A stretch of DNA of 64,000 bases from Nannocystis exedens (GCA_945861885.1 CAMAVR010000002.1:1-64000); one strand, 5' to 3'. Positions 55,319 to 64,000 are shown, counted from the first letter of the stretch. Numbers and translations are program-made. Notes: generated from the sequence alone by a model not told the origin.

Positions 55319-56076
55319 TTCGCACCGTGCATCCAATCCGGCCTGCGGTCGTGGCTCCGGCCGGTTCATCGCTGCTCGAGGTCAGCGATATTCGCGTTCG
55401 TTATGGCGGCATTCAGGCGTTAAAAGGGGTTACTTTGCGTGTCGATTCGGGCGAAATTGTCGCTCTGATCGGTGCGAACGGCGCGGGTAAAACAACAACG
55501 TTGAAGAGCATCGCGCGTCTCTTGCCGCTCGCCTCGGGGACCATTCGTTATGCTGGGCGCGATATCGCTTCGATGTCGACGGAGGATCTTGTCGATGCAG
55601 GGGTTGCGCTGGTTCCAGAAGGGCGTGCAATTTTTCCAAATCTCACAGTTCGAGAAAACCTAGAGCTTGGCGCCTACGCGCACCGGAACGCGATAGCGAT
55701 CCGAGAGACTCTCGAAGACGTTAACGAGCTCTTTCCACGCCTTGGCGAGCGGATGAACCAGGAAGGGGGCACCCTGTCGGGAGGGGAGCAGCAGATGCTC
55801 GCGATTGCGCGCGCACTGATGGCCCGCCCAACGCTGCTGCTTCTCGACGAGCCGTCGCTTGGGATTGCACCGAAATTGGTTGCCCATATTTTCGCTGCAA
55901 TCACAGCGATTGCAAAAGCGGGAGTAACGATTCTTCTCGTCGAGCAAAATACGCGAATTGCGCTCGCAACAAGCATGCGTGCCTACGTACTGCGAACTGG
56001 TGAAATCGCGCTTCAGGGGCCATCGCGGGAGTTGGCCACAAACGCCGAAATTCAAGCGGCCTATTTGGGCGGTTGA
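55315..56076 (+). CDS. livF: Branched-chain amino acid ABC transporter ATP-binding protein (LivF type)
   Basis: 253 residues. Walker A GANGAGKTTTL near 53, the LivF-type VPEGRAIFPNLTVRENLELGA near 99, signature LSGGEQQMLAIARAL near 154 and Walker B LLLLDEPSLGIAP near 172. The first 18 residues before the core are an extension. ATGA overlap with livG. Last gene of the livMGF run; convergent with pssA. Confidence 0.95.
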   Translation: MIRTVHPIRPAVVAPAGSSLLEVSDIRVRYGGIQALKGVTLRVDSGEIVALIGANGAGKTTTLKSIARLLPLASGTIRYAGRDIASMSTEDLVDAGVALVPEGRAIFPNLTVRENLELGAYAHRNAIAIRETLEDVNELFPRLGERMNQEGGTLSGGEQQMLAIARALMARPTLLLLDEPSLGIAPKLVAHIFAAITAIAKAGVTILLVEQNTRIALATSMRAYVLRTGEIALQGPSRELATNAEIQAAYLGG

Positions 56077-56105
56077 TGGTTAGTCGCTGGTCCTTGTGAA
56101 TCGTT

Positions 56106-56954
56106 CTACGGCTGCGATGGAGGCGTCTTGTCTCCAACGCCGCGCCATTTTTGCGATAGCCCAAAAATTGACTCGATGATGCCGATGCCGACATAAAACG
56201 ACAAAAGCCAAACCAGGACAAATGCCGGCTTGGTTTGCATCGATACAATCGCGCTTGAGCCGATGGCAAAACAGACGAGGGCGACGCTCGCAGGCGTAAG
56301 TCTCACGTCTTTAAATGTCCGGAACTTGACTGTCGAGATCATCAGAAAGCTCGCCAGTACCGTCACAAACGCGATTGGCCACGCGTATTGCGGAGCGCGC
56401 AAATTTCCCCCTGCGGCGTGATTTGCGAGGACCAACGACATGAGAATCCCTGCAGCACCGGGAATTGGCAGACCGACGATAAACTTTCCGGGCTTCGTCG
56501 GCGCCCCCTGCGTGTTCATGCTCAGAACGTTGAAGCGGGCAAGCCTTATTGCGCCGGCTGCGACAAAAACAAACGAGACAACAAAGCCGAGCCCCTCAAT
56601 CTGCCCGATCGACCATTTGTAGACCAAAAGCCCCGGCGCAACGCCGAATGACACGACATCGGCAAGCGAGTCGATTTGAAGGCCAAACGCGCTTTGCGTC
56701 TTTGTGAGACGGGCCACTCGGCCGTCGAGAGTGTCAAAAAGAAGAGCAAAGACGAGCAGAAGGGCGGCTCGGTAATAGTCGTCATCGCCGGTGGCGAATG
56801 CGCTTGTTCGAATGGAGTCAAAGCCGCAAAAAATGCTCGCGAGCGTTATCATGTTCGGGAGCAAAAACAGCGTTTTGCGAAGGTCGATTTTCCGATACTT
56901 GGCCAATGAGGGTCTCGTGCGCAGGCGGTGCAAATTGAGGGAACGGGTGCGCAT
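56106..56954 (-). CDS. pssA: CDP-diacylglycerol-serine O-phosphatidyltransferase
   Basis: Makes phosphatidylserine, the precursor of phosphatidylethanolamine, at the inner membrane. About 282 residues from the ATG at 56954. The CDP-alcohol phosphatidyltransferase motif DGRVAR...G...D...D is present near 75 (DTLDGRVARLTKTQ, LQIDSLADVVSFG). Multiple hydrophobic helices surround it. A longer in-frame extension to 57122 would run across the divergent CpoB-like start and is not supported. Confidence 0.93.
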   Translation of the reverse strand: MRTRSLNLHRLRTRPSLAKYRKIDLRKTLFLLPNMITLASIFCGFDSIRTSAFATGDDDYYRAALLLVFALLFDTLDGRVARLTKTQSAFGLQIDSLADVVSFGVAPGLLVYKWSIGQIEGLGFVVSFVFVAAGAIRLARFNVLSMNTQGAPTKPGKFIVGLPIPGAAGILMSLVLANHAAGGNLRAPQYAWPIAFVTVLASFLMISTVKFRTFKDVRLTPASVALVCFAIGSSAIVSMQTKPAFVLVWLLSFYVGIGIIESIFGLSQKWRGVGDKTPPSQP

Positions 56955-57068
56955 ATGCAGCACTTTAGCTGAAGGTACGGTTTTGCCTACGCGGTAGGAT
57001 AGCCGATTCCTTCGAAGAGGGGAGATCGTAGCGCAAGACGGCAACCTCACCGTACAATCGACTCGCGA

Positions 57069-57704
57069 ATGGTGGGGATGACAAAATACGTATTTGCAGC
57101 TGCGGCGGTGGCGGCTGCGCAAGTACTTTCATGTGCGCATGGTCCGACGGTGGGCGAAATGCAGCGTCTGCGCGATCAACTCGCGCGCGTTTCAAGCGAT
57201 CACGATCAGCTTGAGCGACGCGTGACCGTGATGGAGCTCGCGATGGCAGATCGCCCTGACGCACCTGCTGCGCGAGTTTCGCCGGAAGCACCGGTGCCGA
57301 ACCACGCAGAACAGGCAAAAATCGTCGGTCTAGACCCGGATGCAATGCGCGTATTTAATGCTGCGATGAATTTGTTTCGCGAGCAGAAGTATGATCGCGC
57401 ATCCGAAGCGTTTGCCGGTTTTGTCGTAAAATGGCCCGACAGTTCAGGCGTTGAAAATGCAATGTATTGGCGCGCCGAATGTGCATTCGCGAAGGGCGAT
57501 TACGCCCGCGCCGTCGAGCAATTTGAAGGGATGATGGCGCGTTTCGAAGAAGCGGTTCGTGCGCCTGAAGCGCTGCTAAGACTCGGTCAATCGCACCGCA
57601 AATTGGGAAACAAAGAAAAGGCGAAGTCGTATTTTGAACGAGTGTTGCGCGAATTCCCGCAGAGTGAAGCGGCGCGTAGCATGTCAAAACAGGAGACGAA
57701 CTGA
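57069..57704 (+). CDS. CpoB/YbgF-like TPR lipoprotein
   Basis: 211 residues. A short signal ending in VLSC (lipoprotein-like), a coiled coil near 30-60 (MQRLRDQLARVSSDHDQLERRV region), then TPR repeats near 95-205 (LFREQKYDRASEAFAGFV, ECAFAKGDYARAVEQFE). This is the layout of CpoB (YbgF), the Tol-Pal-linked cell-division coordination factor. No tol or pal gene is nearby. Its stop overlaps the LysM gene start by one base. An ATG at 57078 is an alternative start. Confidence 0.83.
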   Translation: MVGMTKYVFAAAAVAAAQVLSCAHGPTVGEMQRLRDQLARVSSDHDQLERRVTVMELAMADRPDAPAARVSPEAPVPNHAEQAKIVGLDPDAMRVFNAAMNLFREQKYDRASEAFAGFVVKWPDSSGVENAMYWRAECAFAKGDYARAVEQFEGMMARFEEAVRAPEALLRLGQSHRKLGNKEKAKSYFERVLREFPQSEAARSMSKQETN

Positions 57705-59086
57705 TGCGTCGCAATCTGCTGATCGGCTCTTTACTAGTTGCATCGTGTTTGATCGGACGAAACGCAACGGCGCAGCAGGGTCAGGCTGCAGACTTGGCCG
57801 CTTTGCAGGCAATTCGCAATGCGCAAGCCGCTCAGGTAACTCCGAACGTTGGCGGATCGTCTTCTTCAACGCCGAAGCGCGCTGGGGAAACCGACTCGTT
57901 TGACTTAAAAACGGCGCCGGCAACGGGGGCTTCGGTTCATGGAGACGCAAACGGACCGGTGTTTCGTAGCCGCGAAAGCGCCAAACCGGAGGCAACCGTC
58001 GAGCCGTCCGAGCCGGTCGACAATCCAGGATCAGAAGTCGATTTGGTCGATGGTGACGAACGGCACACCGTGGTGCGCGGCGATACTCTCTGGGGGATAT
58101 CGGGTCACTATTTTCGTAATCCCCATCACTGGCCAATCGTCTGGTCGTTCAATCCGCAGATTAAAAATCCGCACTGGATCTACCCGGGCGAGCGCGTGAA
58201 TCTTCTCGCCGCTGGCGAGAAGGCGGGAGCGAATAAGATCGCCGCACAAACAGCCGAATCGAAGGCCGATTCGGCGGCGCCTTCTGCAAACGCGCAAGGC
58301 AACAACTCGACAAGATTGCTGATAAATCGCAACGAAAACGCCATCGATCCAAATACAATTTTTATTCGCGATCAAGGCTTCATCAGCGATTCGGATGTGG
58401 GCGACTACGGCGAACTTGTCGGCTCAAATGTGGAGAGGACAATTCTTGTAGACGGCGATTCAGCCTATGTGCGCGTAAGCAAAGGGGTGAGTGTCAAACT
58501 CGGCGAGGAGTTGACCATTTTTCGTCCGCTTCGAAAGACACCAGAGGGGAACGTTGTCGAAATTCAGGGAACTTTGCGGGTTAACTACTGGGAGCCGAGA
58601 GACCGGATCGCCCGCGGCGTTGTTCTTGAAACAACCGACACGATCGAACGAGGTGCTCGTGTCGGCCTGATCGGACCGCGTTTCGATTCGGTAGTGCCGG
58701 TAAAAAACACAACCGATCTAAGCGCCAAAATTATCGGTAGTATTTATCGCCGAGAATTTTACGGGCAAAATATGGTCGTCGTTATCGACAAGGGTTTCGA
58801 CGACGGGCTACGCCAAGGGAACACGTTGCAGGTGATGGGGCAGGGCGATGCCTGGCGCAACACTATCGTAGCGAGCCAAGCGGCACGCCGCATGTCCACC
58901 GAGGGGAACGATCTCGTTCAAATCGAAACGGTCCCAGCGGCGAGTGACGCCGACAAATTCCCGGAATATCAGATCGCCGAAGCTCGCGTTCTGACAACGC
59001 GACAGCACACCGCGACATGTTTGATTCTCGAATCGCTTCGTGAGATCGAGCCGAACCAAAGGATGATCGCCCGAAAGGGATATTAG
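57704..59086 (+). CDS. Secreted LysM-domain protein
   Basis: 460 residues. Signal peptide to about residue 23, an Ala/Gln-rich stretch, a LysM motif at about 121-168 (HTVVRGDTLWGISGHYF, then WIYPGERVNLL), and a roughly 280-residue C-terminal region that is beta-rich but without a known domain. LysM binds peptidoglycan in the periplasm. Coupled with the CpoB-like gene (TGATG overlap), so both probably act at the cell wall or division site. Confidence 0.87.
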   Translation: MRRNLLIGSLLVASCLIGRNATAQQGQAADLAALQAIRNAQAAQVTPNVGGSSSSTPKRAGETDSFDLKTAPATGASVHGDANGPVFRSRESAKPEATVEPSEPVDNPGSEVDLVDGDERHTVVRGDTLWGISGHYFRNPHHWPIVWSFNPQIKNPHWIYPGERVNLLAAGEKAGANKIAAQTAESKADSAAPSANAQGNNSTRLLINRNENAIDPNTIFIRDQGFISDSDVGDYGELVGSNVERTILVDGDSAYVRVSKGVSVKLGEELTIFRPLRKTPEGNVVEIQGTLRVNYWEPRDRIARGVVLETTDTIERGARVGLIGPRFDSVVPVKNTTDLSAKIIGSIYRREFYGQNMVVVIDKGFDDGLRQGNTLQVMGQGDAWRNTIVASQAARRMSTEGNDLVQIETVPAASDADKFPEYQIAEARVLTTRQHTATCLILESLREIEPNQRMIARKGY

Positions 59087-59092
59087 CGTTCG

Positions 59093-59839
59093 CTAATCAT
59101 ACCGTTCGGAGTGAACAACTTCGCGGGGCAGTTGCATCTCATTGCGCAGGAGATCTCGTACTGCCGTAACCATAGGTTTCAGCCCGCAAATATAGACATG
59201 CGCCGGCTTGCCGCGTGCAGTCAGCTCGTCCCAGATTTCGCGAACATGTGCCTGCACGTAACCGCGTTTGCCATCCCATAAGTCGCCCGGTTGCGACAAC
59301 GTGTAGTCGGCGCGAAAATCGATGTTCTTTTCGAGTTCGCGCCATTCGTCGCGGTAGAGAATATCCTCCTCGTGTCGCGCCCCAAAAAGGAGGCGCATCG
59401 ACGCTTGGGCGGAGGCGGCAGCTGCCGCTTGAGCCATGCTTCGCAGCGGCGTCACACCGGTCCCTGTCGCGATAAAAAGGGCAGAAACAGGCGAGTATGG
59501 GTCACGAACGAAAAAGCCATGCGGGCCGCTTGCATCGAGCACATCGCCCGGTTGCAGCGCGTGCAGCAGGGCCGACCCCCGCCCCCCGGGGATGTCGGAG
59601 GTGGGCTGAACCAAGGTCACGGCAATTTCGAACTGGGAAGCCCCCCAGGGGGGGGAAGCTATCGAGTAGGCGCGGCGAATGCTCTCGCCGGGGAGCGGAA
59701 GAGTCAAATTGAGCCATTGTCCGGCTTTAAAGGCCAATGGCAGGCCATCGACGCGCTCAAATTCAAGTGACACGACCGATGGCGAGAGCATCTTTCGTGA
59801 GACAAGACGGATTGTGAACAATGAAAATGGGGGCGTCAT
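59093..59839 (-). CDS. FAD/NAD(P)-binding oxidoreductase (ferredoxin-reductase-like)
   Basis: About 248 residues. The FAD-binding RAYSIAS near residue 55, NAD(P)-binding GTGVTPLRSMAQ near 123 and CGLKPMV near 217 match the ferredoxin-NADP reductase family. No [2Fe-2S] ferredoxin domain is fused, so an outside partner is needed. The ATG at 59839 is preferred to an upstream start at 59878. Convergent with the LysM gene, 6 nt apart. Confidence 0.9.
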   Translation of the reverse strand: MTPPFSLFTIRLVSRKMLSPSVVSLEFERVDGLPLAFKAGQWLNLTLPLPGESIRRAYSIASPPWGASQFEIAVTLVQPTSDIPGGRGSALLHALQPGDVLDASGPHGFFVRDPYSPVSALFIATGTGVTPLRSMAQAAAAASAQASMRLLFGARHEEDILYRDEWRELEKNIDFRADYTLSQPGDLWDGKRGYVQAHVREIWDELTARGKPAHVYICGLKPMVTAVRDLLRNEMQLPREVVHSERYD

Positions 59840-59927
59840 CTGATCTCGCTGACTGTTCTGCGCCAAATCCAACAGCAATGCACCTTGAGGCTGCGGTGTT
59901 TACGTGACAACTTTCGTCAAACCAACG

Positions 59928-60332
59928 ATGACGACGAATACCGTGTTTTTTTCGCAAGAGGCGGTCAACCAGTGGATGATCGAGGGGGCGGTCCAATTGG
60001 ACAACAACGAACTGGTGAAAGTGCCCGATGGCCAGCGATACGAGCTCATTGAGGCGTTTCGCATTGTGCGCGAAGTAAGCGGTGCGGAGGACGAAAACGC
60101 CCTTGTAGGGAAAGTAAAAGGGCGGGCGCTTCTGGAGGGGCTGGGGGCGGAGCTCACCGAGGCCTCAATGCTTCTCGGCGATAACGCCTACGACGTGGTG
60201 GCCGGTTGGTTCGGTATTCTGGTTGACGATCGGGAGCCGGCAATTCACGCAACATCTCCCGCTGCGTCAGGGGATACGTCGAAAGAAGACGCAGCGCTAT
60301 TGACGCGATTTTTACTGCAAAGGCTCAACTAG
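59928..60332 (+). CDS. Conserved protein of unknown function next to hemX-hemA
   Basis: About 134 residues. Pattern such as VFFSQEAVNQWMIEGAVQL, then LVGKVKGRALLEGLGAEL and MLLGDNAYDVVAGWFG. I recall similar proteins in Myxococcota beside heme/cytochrome genes, but can give no function. No signal or membrane segment. A GTG at 59904 is in frame upstream; neither start has a clear ribosome site. 24 nt before hemX. Confidence 0.75.
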   Translation: MTTNTVFFSQEAVNQWMIEGAVQLDNNELVKVPDGQRYELIEAFRIVREVSGAEDENALVGKVKGRALLEGLGAELTEASMLLGDNAYDVVAGWFGILVDDREPAIHATSPAASGDTSKEDAALLTRFLLQRLN

Positions 60333-60356
60333 GTGCGGTTTTAGCAAAGTCTCATT

Positions 60357-61199
60357 GTGATATTTCTAGCGAACATTCTCTTTGTAACGACGTCGCTCGT
60401 CTATCTGGCGGCTAGCGCGCTTTTTCTCGCGCATCTCACGGGTCGTTCGTCCGCCAACGCACTTGCTCCGCGCCTGATGGTTCTTGGCGTCGCGTTGCAG
60501 GCAGCGAGCATTCTGCTGTCATCCGTCGCCTTGCATGTGTGTCCCGTTCGCGGCGTCCATTTTGCCCTCAGCGTTGTTTCATTTGCTGCATGCGTTCTTT
60601 ACGTTTCGCTCCGCCATCGCTATCGGCTCGATTTTATCGGCGCGTTTATCGCGCCGCTTGCGCTTACGTTTCATCTTGCATCGCGTTTTGGTGGCTCGCC
60701 TGCCCACGACAGCGACCCGGCGCACCGCCTGCAGAGCGTCATTTTGCCGGTGCATGTCATCACCAATGTCCTCGGTGATGCACTCTTCCTCTTGGCGTTT
60801 GCGACCGCGCTTGGTTACCTGATCAAAGAGCGTCTTTTGAAGCAAAAGCGCCTGTCGGGCATTTTTCGCCGCCTCCCTCCGCTTGATTCGCTTGAGCGTG
60901 CCGAGCACGCTTTTTTGTTGAGTGGTTTTGTCATGCTCACAATTGGGCTCATGACGGGGACGGTTTGGGCCGCGCGTGTTGAAGCGGGCCATCCGGCGGA
61001 CGTCATGCGAGCGGTTCTTGGATACACGTCGTGGTTTGTTTTTGCCGCTGCGCTTGCGTTTCGTGCGTCGGGGCGGTGGCGCGGTAGGCGTGCCTCTTAC
61101 ATCACGATCTTCGGATTTTTGTGCATGTCTCTCGTGATGCTGCTGTACGTAGCGCGCACGATCGGCCCCTTGGCGTCGCTATTAATGGAATTACCGTGA
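60357..61199 (+). CDS. HemX/CcsA-like cytochrome c assembly membrane protein
   Basis: 280 residues with about eight membrane helices. Family region: LPVHVITNVLGDALFLLAFATALGYLIKE near residue 125, with conserved histidines, and SGFVMLTIGLMTGTVWA near 185. HemX/CcsA proteins handle heme across the membrane or stabilise glutamyl-tRNA reductase. It begins at GTG and its stop overlaps the hemA GTG start (GTGA), so the two are coupled. Confidence 0.88.
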   Translation: MIFLANILFVTTSLVYLAASALFLAHLTGRSSANALAPRLMVLGVALQAASILLSSVALHVCPVRGVHFALSVVSFAACVLYVSLRHRYRLDFIGAFIAPLALTFHLASRFGGSPAHDSDPAHRLQSVILPVHVITNVLGDALFLLAFATALGYLIKERLLKQKRLSGIFRRLPPLDSLERAEHAFLLSGFVMLTIGLMTGTVWAARVEAGHPADVMRAVLGYTSWFVFAAALAFRASGRWRGRRASYITIFGFLCMSLVMLLYVARTIGPLASLLMELP

Positions 61200-62569
61200 T
61201 TGTTGTAGTTGGGCTTTCACATCGAACGGCACCGGTTCAAGTTCGCGAGAGAGTAGCTGGAGGCGGCGAATCGCTCGACGGCGTTGTTGCGAGCTTGATG
61301 GCGCGTGCCGAAGTTAGCGAATCGCTCGTTTTATCGACGTGCAATCGCGTCGAAATTTTTGCCACGGCGAGCGGTGCACCCACCGACGCTATTCGAGCCA
61401 TGCGTGATGTTTTTGGTCAGCACACGCCGATGATGACCGGCGAAGAGCTCGCTACGCATCTGTTTGAATACGGCGGCGGAGAAGCGATACGTCACATTTT
61501 TCGAGTCGCATCAAGTCTCGATTCTCTGGTTGTCGGCGAGCCGCAAATTCTTGGACAGTTGAAAGACGCGTACGATGCTGCGGTCGCGTCGGGTGCGCTG
61601 GGAGGGCTCCTCGGGCGTTGCATTGAGCGATCGTTCGGCGTAGCCAAGCGGGTGCGGACGGAGACGGCGCTCGGCGCTGGTTCGGTCAGCATCAGCAGCG
61701 TTGCGGTCGATTTAGCCCAGCGTATATTCGGCGAATTGTCGTCATGTGCAGTTCTTCTCGTCGGCGCCGGTGAAATGGCGGAGGCGGCGACGCGCAGTCT
61801 GGGGCGGGGTGCGCGTCAGTTGCGTGTTTGCAACAGGAGCATCGAACGCGCGGAAGCGTTAGCGGCAACGGTCGACGGTTCGGTCGCTCCTTGGGAAGAT
61901 CTTGAGCGCGAGCTTGCGACCGCCGATGTCGTTGTAACAAGCACCTCCGCGCGTGCGTTTGTAATCGATAGCGCGATGGTTAAACGCGTGATGCGACTTC
62001 GTCGCGGCAAGACTCTATTTTTGATCGACATCGCCGTTCCCCGAAATGTGGAGCCGAGCGTTCACGCGATTGATAACGTGTATGTCTACAATATCGACGA
62101 TCTTGAAGAGTTGGTCGCCGAAGGGATGAAGTCACGTTTGTCCGAAGTTGACGCCGCCGAATCGATTGTGCGTGATGAGCTAGCGGTATTCGATGTATGG
62201 TTACGCGAGCGCACCGTAAGGCCCACGATTGTGGCTCTTCGCGAGAAAATTCGCGCGGTTCTTGAGGCGGAACGCGAAAAAGCATTTTCGGGGAAGCTCA
62301 GGCATTTGTCAGTCGAAGATCGGAACGCCATCACACACATGCTCGACGGCGCCGCGAATAAGCTCCTGCATGCCCCGACAACGCGCCTAAAGAGTGTGGC
62401 CGGCGCAAGTACCGGTGGCGATTCGGCTAGCGAATTCGCAAGCGCCCTTCAGTACCTGTTTGAGCTGCACGACGCGGAAGCCGAGCCTAAACCTGGCGAT
62501 CATGAAGCACCGATTGCATTGAGCAGTTCGGTCGCGGCAAGCTCGGCTTGGGCCAAATTGATCCCGTAA
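61196..62569 (+). CDS. hemA: Glutamyl-tRNA reductase
   Basis: First step of the C5 heme route, reducing glutamyl-tRNA to glutamate-1-semialdehyde. About 457 residues. N-terminal VVGLSHRTAPVQVRE, the catalytic-Cys STCNRVE near 49, GEPQILGQLKDAY near 118, and the NADP-binding LLVGAGEMAEAATRSL near 185. The GTG at 61196 is chosen because it overlaps the hemX stop. The last 70 bases overlap the 3' end of the aminotransferase gene on the other strand, an unusually long antisense overlap. Confidence 0.96.
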   Translation: MIVVVGLSHRTAPVQVRERVAGGGESLDGVVASLMARAEVSESLVLSTCNRVEIFATASGAPTDAIRAMRDVFGQHTPMMTGEELATHLFEYGGGEAIRHIFRVASSLDSLVVGEPQILGQLKDAYDAAVASGALGGLLGRCIERSFGVAKRVRTETALGAGSVSISSVAVDLAQRIFGELSSCAVLLVGAGEMAEAATRSLGRGARQLRVCNRSIERAEALAATVDGSVAPWEDLERELATADVVVTSTSARAFVIDSAMVKRVMRLRRGKTLFLIDIAVPRNVEPSVHAIDNVYVYNIDDLEELVAEGMKSRLSEVDAAESIVRDELAVFDVWLRERTVRPTIVALREKIRAVLEAEREKAFSGKLRHLSVEDRNAITHMLDGAANKLLHAPTTRLKSVAGASTGGDSASEFASALQYLFELHDAEAEPKPGDHEAPIALSSSVAASSAWAKLIP

Positions 62570-63633
62570 AATAGCGGCAGATTGAAGACGCGCGTACAAA
62601 AGTCTCGGCTAACGGCTAGATCTCCAAAGCGAATAGCGTCGTGCGCTGGCCGCTGAGCATCGATTGTTTGAGGGTATGTTCGCCCGGTGCCAATACCAAC
62701 CGTGCTCAGTGCTTCAGTGAGCGCATTGCCCGGCTTAGTCGCGCACGTCATCACGTTCAAATAGCCATTTTCAACAACACCTGCCGGCGGTCCATAGACT
62801 TTTACGTGCGGGTGCTTAGAAAAAAAATCTCGATAAAACAGCGCCACTTTTCGTCGGGCGTCGATGACCTTGTCGCTCAGCGCGCACACTCGCGACAAAT
62901 ATGCCGCCTGTAGCCCCCCCATTCGCGAGTTCCACCCAACGTAGTCGTGAACGTAATGCGCCGATCGGCCATGATCGCGGAGCGCTCGCAATTGTTGGCA
63001 ATCCTCCGCCGATTTAGCAATCACAGCTCCGCCATCCATGACGCCGCCGATGACCTTCGCCGGATAAAAGGACAAGGTCGCGAATTTGGCGTCGGTGAGT
63101 AGCGGCATGCCGCCTGCCCGCACTCCGTATGCCTGTGCGGCATCCTCAACCAGAGCGATTGAGCGCTCATTGCAGAGCGTTCGAAACTCACCAACACGTG
63201 CGCTTGACCACCCAAAAAGGTGAACCAAAATCGCCGCATCAAATCGATGCTTGTCGTGGCACGATCGAAATGCGTCGAAACTCATTTGTAGATCGTCTGC
63301 GTCGATATCGATGAGTACTGGCGTTGCCCCGACATGACAAGCCGCCTCATACGTCGCCCAAAAAGTCAGGTTTGGAAGCGCGACTTTCATCCCCCGTGTA
63401 ACGCCGGCCGCGCGTAGCGCGAGAACGAGCGCATCGGTCCCGCTGGCGCATGCGACCGCGTGTTTCACGCCCAGACCATCTTCAAGAAGCCGCTCAAAGC
63501 GCGTCACGAACGGCCCCGAGACAAATTCGCCGGACTTCAAGATTTCGGAAAAATCTTGAAGTGCGTCGGCGGCAACCTCATGGATCAGCGGATGAATATC
63601 AATAAACGGAACGTTCCCGAAAGGGTCATCCAT
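62500..63633 (-). CDS. DegT/DnrJ/EryC1/StrS-family PLP aminotransferase
   Basis: 377 residues. VACASGTDALVLALRAAG near 60, VEDAAQAYG near 162 and the PLP lysine in LSFYPAKVIGG near 190 match sugar aminotransferases that act on nucleotide-linked keto-sugars for surface glycans. No partner sugar-nucleotide gene is in the window. Reading begins at the ATG at 63633; the 3' end runs 70 bp into hemA. Confidence 0.92.
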   Translation of the reverse strand: MDDPFGNVPFIDIHPLIHEVAADALQDFSEILKSGEFVSGPFVTRFERLLEDGLGVKHAVACASGTDALVLALRAAGVTRGMKVALPNLTFWATYEAACHVGATPVLIDIDADDLQMSFDAFRSCHDKHRFDAAILVHLFGWSSARVGEFRTLCNERSIALVEDAAQAYGVRAGGMPLLTDAKFATLSFYPAKVIGGVMDGGAVIAKSAEDCQQLRALRDHGRSAHYVHDYVGWNSRMGGLQAAYLSRVCALSDKVIDARRKVALFYRDFFSKHPHVKVYGPPAGVVENGYLNVMTCATKPGNALTEALSTVGIGTGRTYPQTIDAQRPAHDAIRFGDLAVSRDFCTRVFNLPLFYGINLAQAELAATELLNAIGAS

Positions 63634-63647
63634 TGCGCGATGACTCG

Positions 63648-64000
63648 CTACTGGCGATTTGCAGGAATGATCTGAACCCGTCGATCGGGGTCTTCGCCGC
63701 TGCTTTCGGTGCGCACGCTTGTGATGTCTTTGATGGCGACGTGCACAATTCGTCGATCGCGCGCGCTCATTGCGTCGAACGTGATCACTTTGCCTTCGCG
63801 CGCCACTCGTTCGGCGAGCTTACGCGCCATCTCGCTGAGCTGGTCTTCGTGCCTTGCACGGTACCCTTCGGCGTCAACGCAGATGTGGCGTCGTGGCGAC
63901 CCAGGGCGGTGGACAGCGCGTGTTGTCAAATATTGAATTGCCTCAAGCACCGCCCCCTTTTTCCCGATAATTTTGCCGGCGTCAGGCCCTTCAATTTCGA
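63648..64000 (-). CDS. khpB: KhpB/Jag-type RNA-binding protein, C-terminal part (runs off the window)
   Basis: The part seen is the last about 117 residues of an RNA-binding KH-R3H protein. A KH GxxG loop (GKIIGKKGAVLEAIQYL) opens the visible part and an R3H domain (near 63750, SARDRRIVHVAIKD) closes it. The gene enters from beyond base 64000, so its start, the KH domain's beginning and any N-terminal Jag domain are not visible. KhpB acts with KhpA in RNA binding that affects cell-wall synthesis; it commonly sits next to oxaA/yidC. Confidence 0.92.
   Translation of the reverse strand, partial: EIEGPDAGKIIGKKGAVLEAIQYLTTRAVHRPGSPRRHICVDAEGYRARHEDQLSEMARKLAERVAREGKVITFDAMSARDRRIVHVAIKDITSVRTESSGEDPDRRVQIIPANRQ

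Noticed and set aside
56955..57122. Upstream extension of pssA
   Set aside because: It crosses the divergent CpoB-like start and has no family similarity.

Overview
The window looks like a chromosomal segment of a mid-GC (mid-50s percent by eye) bacterium of the Myxococcota / former Deltaproteobacteria. The markers are a GltJ/AgmX-type protein (zinc ribbon, GYF-like domain, one membrane helix, TonB-like C-terminus), a TIGR04563-type small CopG-like protein, a Hanks-type Ser/Thr kinase beside a double-FHA membrane protein, an S1-repeat protein with a long acidic/Ala-Pro N-terminus, many lipoproteins (some Cys-rich), and a standalone HemX-like protein next to hemA. I found no tRNA, rRNA, CRISPR array, transposase or phage gene.

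Layout. 1-6.2 kb: metK, a multi-S1 RNA-binding protein, then a tight Rid-family / crotonase / acyl-CoA dehydrogenase operon. 6.2-11.5 kb: a lipoprotein with a degenerate protein-kinase fold, an APH-type kinase plus acyl-CoA dehydrogenase pair (a split version of the animal ACAD10/11 arrangement), and an old-yellow-enzyme oxidoreductase fused to a fibronectin-III-like tail. 11.5-17.7 kb: pgi, small proteins, the Ser/Thr kinase, the FHA protein and a CinA-N/MoaB-like protein. 17.7-22.4 kb: a minimal chemosensory set (CheY-like, CheA without a CheW-like domain, CheB with an altered triad) followed by PmbA/TldE. 22.4-30.1 kb: an envelope protein, a PI-PLC-like lipoprotein, an aldehyde dehydrogenase, a rhomboid protease and the GltJ-like protein. 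30.3-34 kb: small proteins, murA and glmU. 34.2-39.6 kb: a 1315-residue lipoprotein coupled to a FadL-type outer-membrane protein. 39.7-48.9 kb: serS, a Cys-rich lipoprotein, lepB, an inactive rhomboid-like protein, a KamA-family radical SAM enzyme, a Gly-rich RRM protein, a WYL regulator and a pyrimidine nucleoside phosphorylase. 49-51.2 kb: the TIGR04563-type gene, a striking structured and adenine-depleted stretch, and a GH1 glycosidase lipoprotein. 51.2-56.1 kb: thyA-folA, sspB and livMGF. 56.1-64 kb: pssA, a CpoB-like TPR lipoprotein, a LysM protein, a flavin reductase, hemX-hemA, a DegT/DnrJ-family aminotransferase and the C-terminal part of khpB (jag).

Genes are packed tightly, with many 1-4 nt stop/start overlaps (rid/crotonase, glmU/murA, giant lipoprotein/FadL, thyA/folA, livG/livF, CpoB/LysM, hemX/hemA, kamA/rhomboid-like) and several convergent genes whose 3' ends overlap. 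The best candidate for something undescribed is 49326-49740: a 129-nt near-perfect inverted repeat starting in the stop codon of the TIGR04563-type gene, then four 43/44-bp tandem repeats that each carry a mini-hairpin (one pair with a compensatory C-G to A-T change), all inside about 300 bases with only about 3 percent adenine on the + strand. The periplasmic pseudokinase lipoprotein and the non-canonical Che cluster come next.
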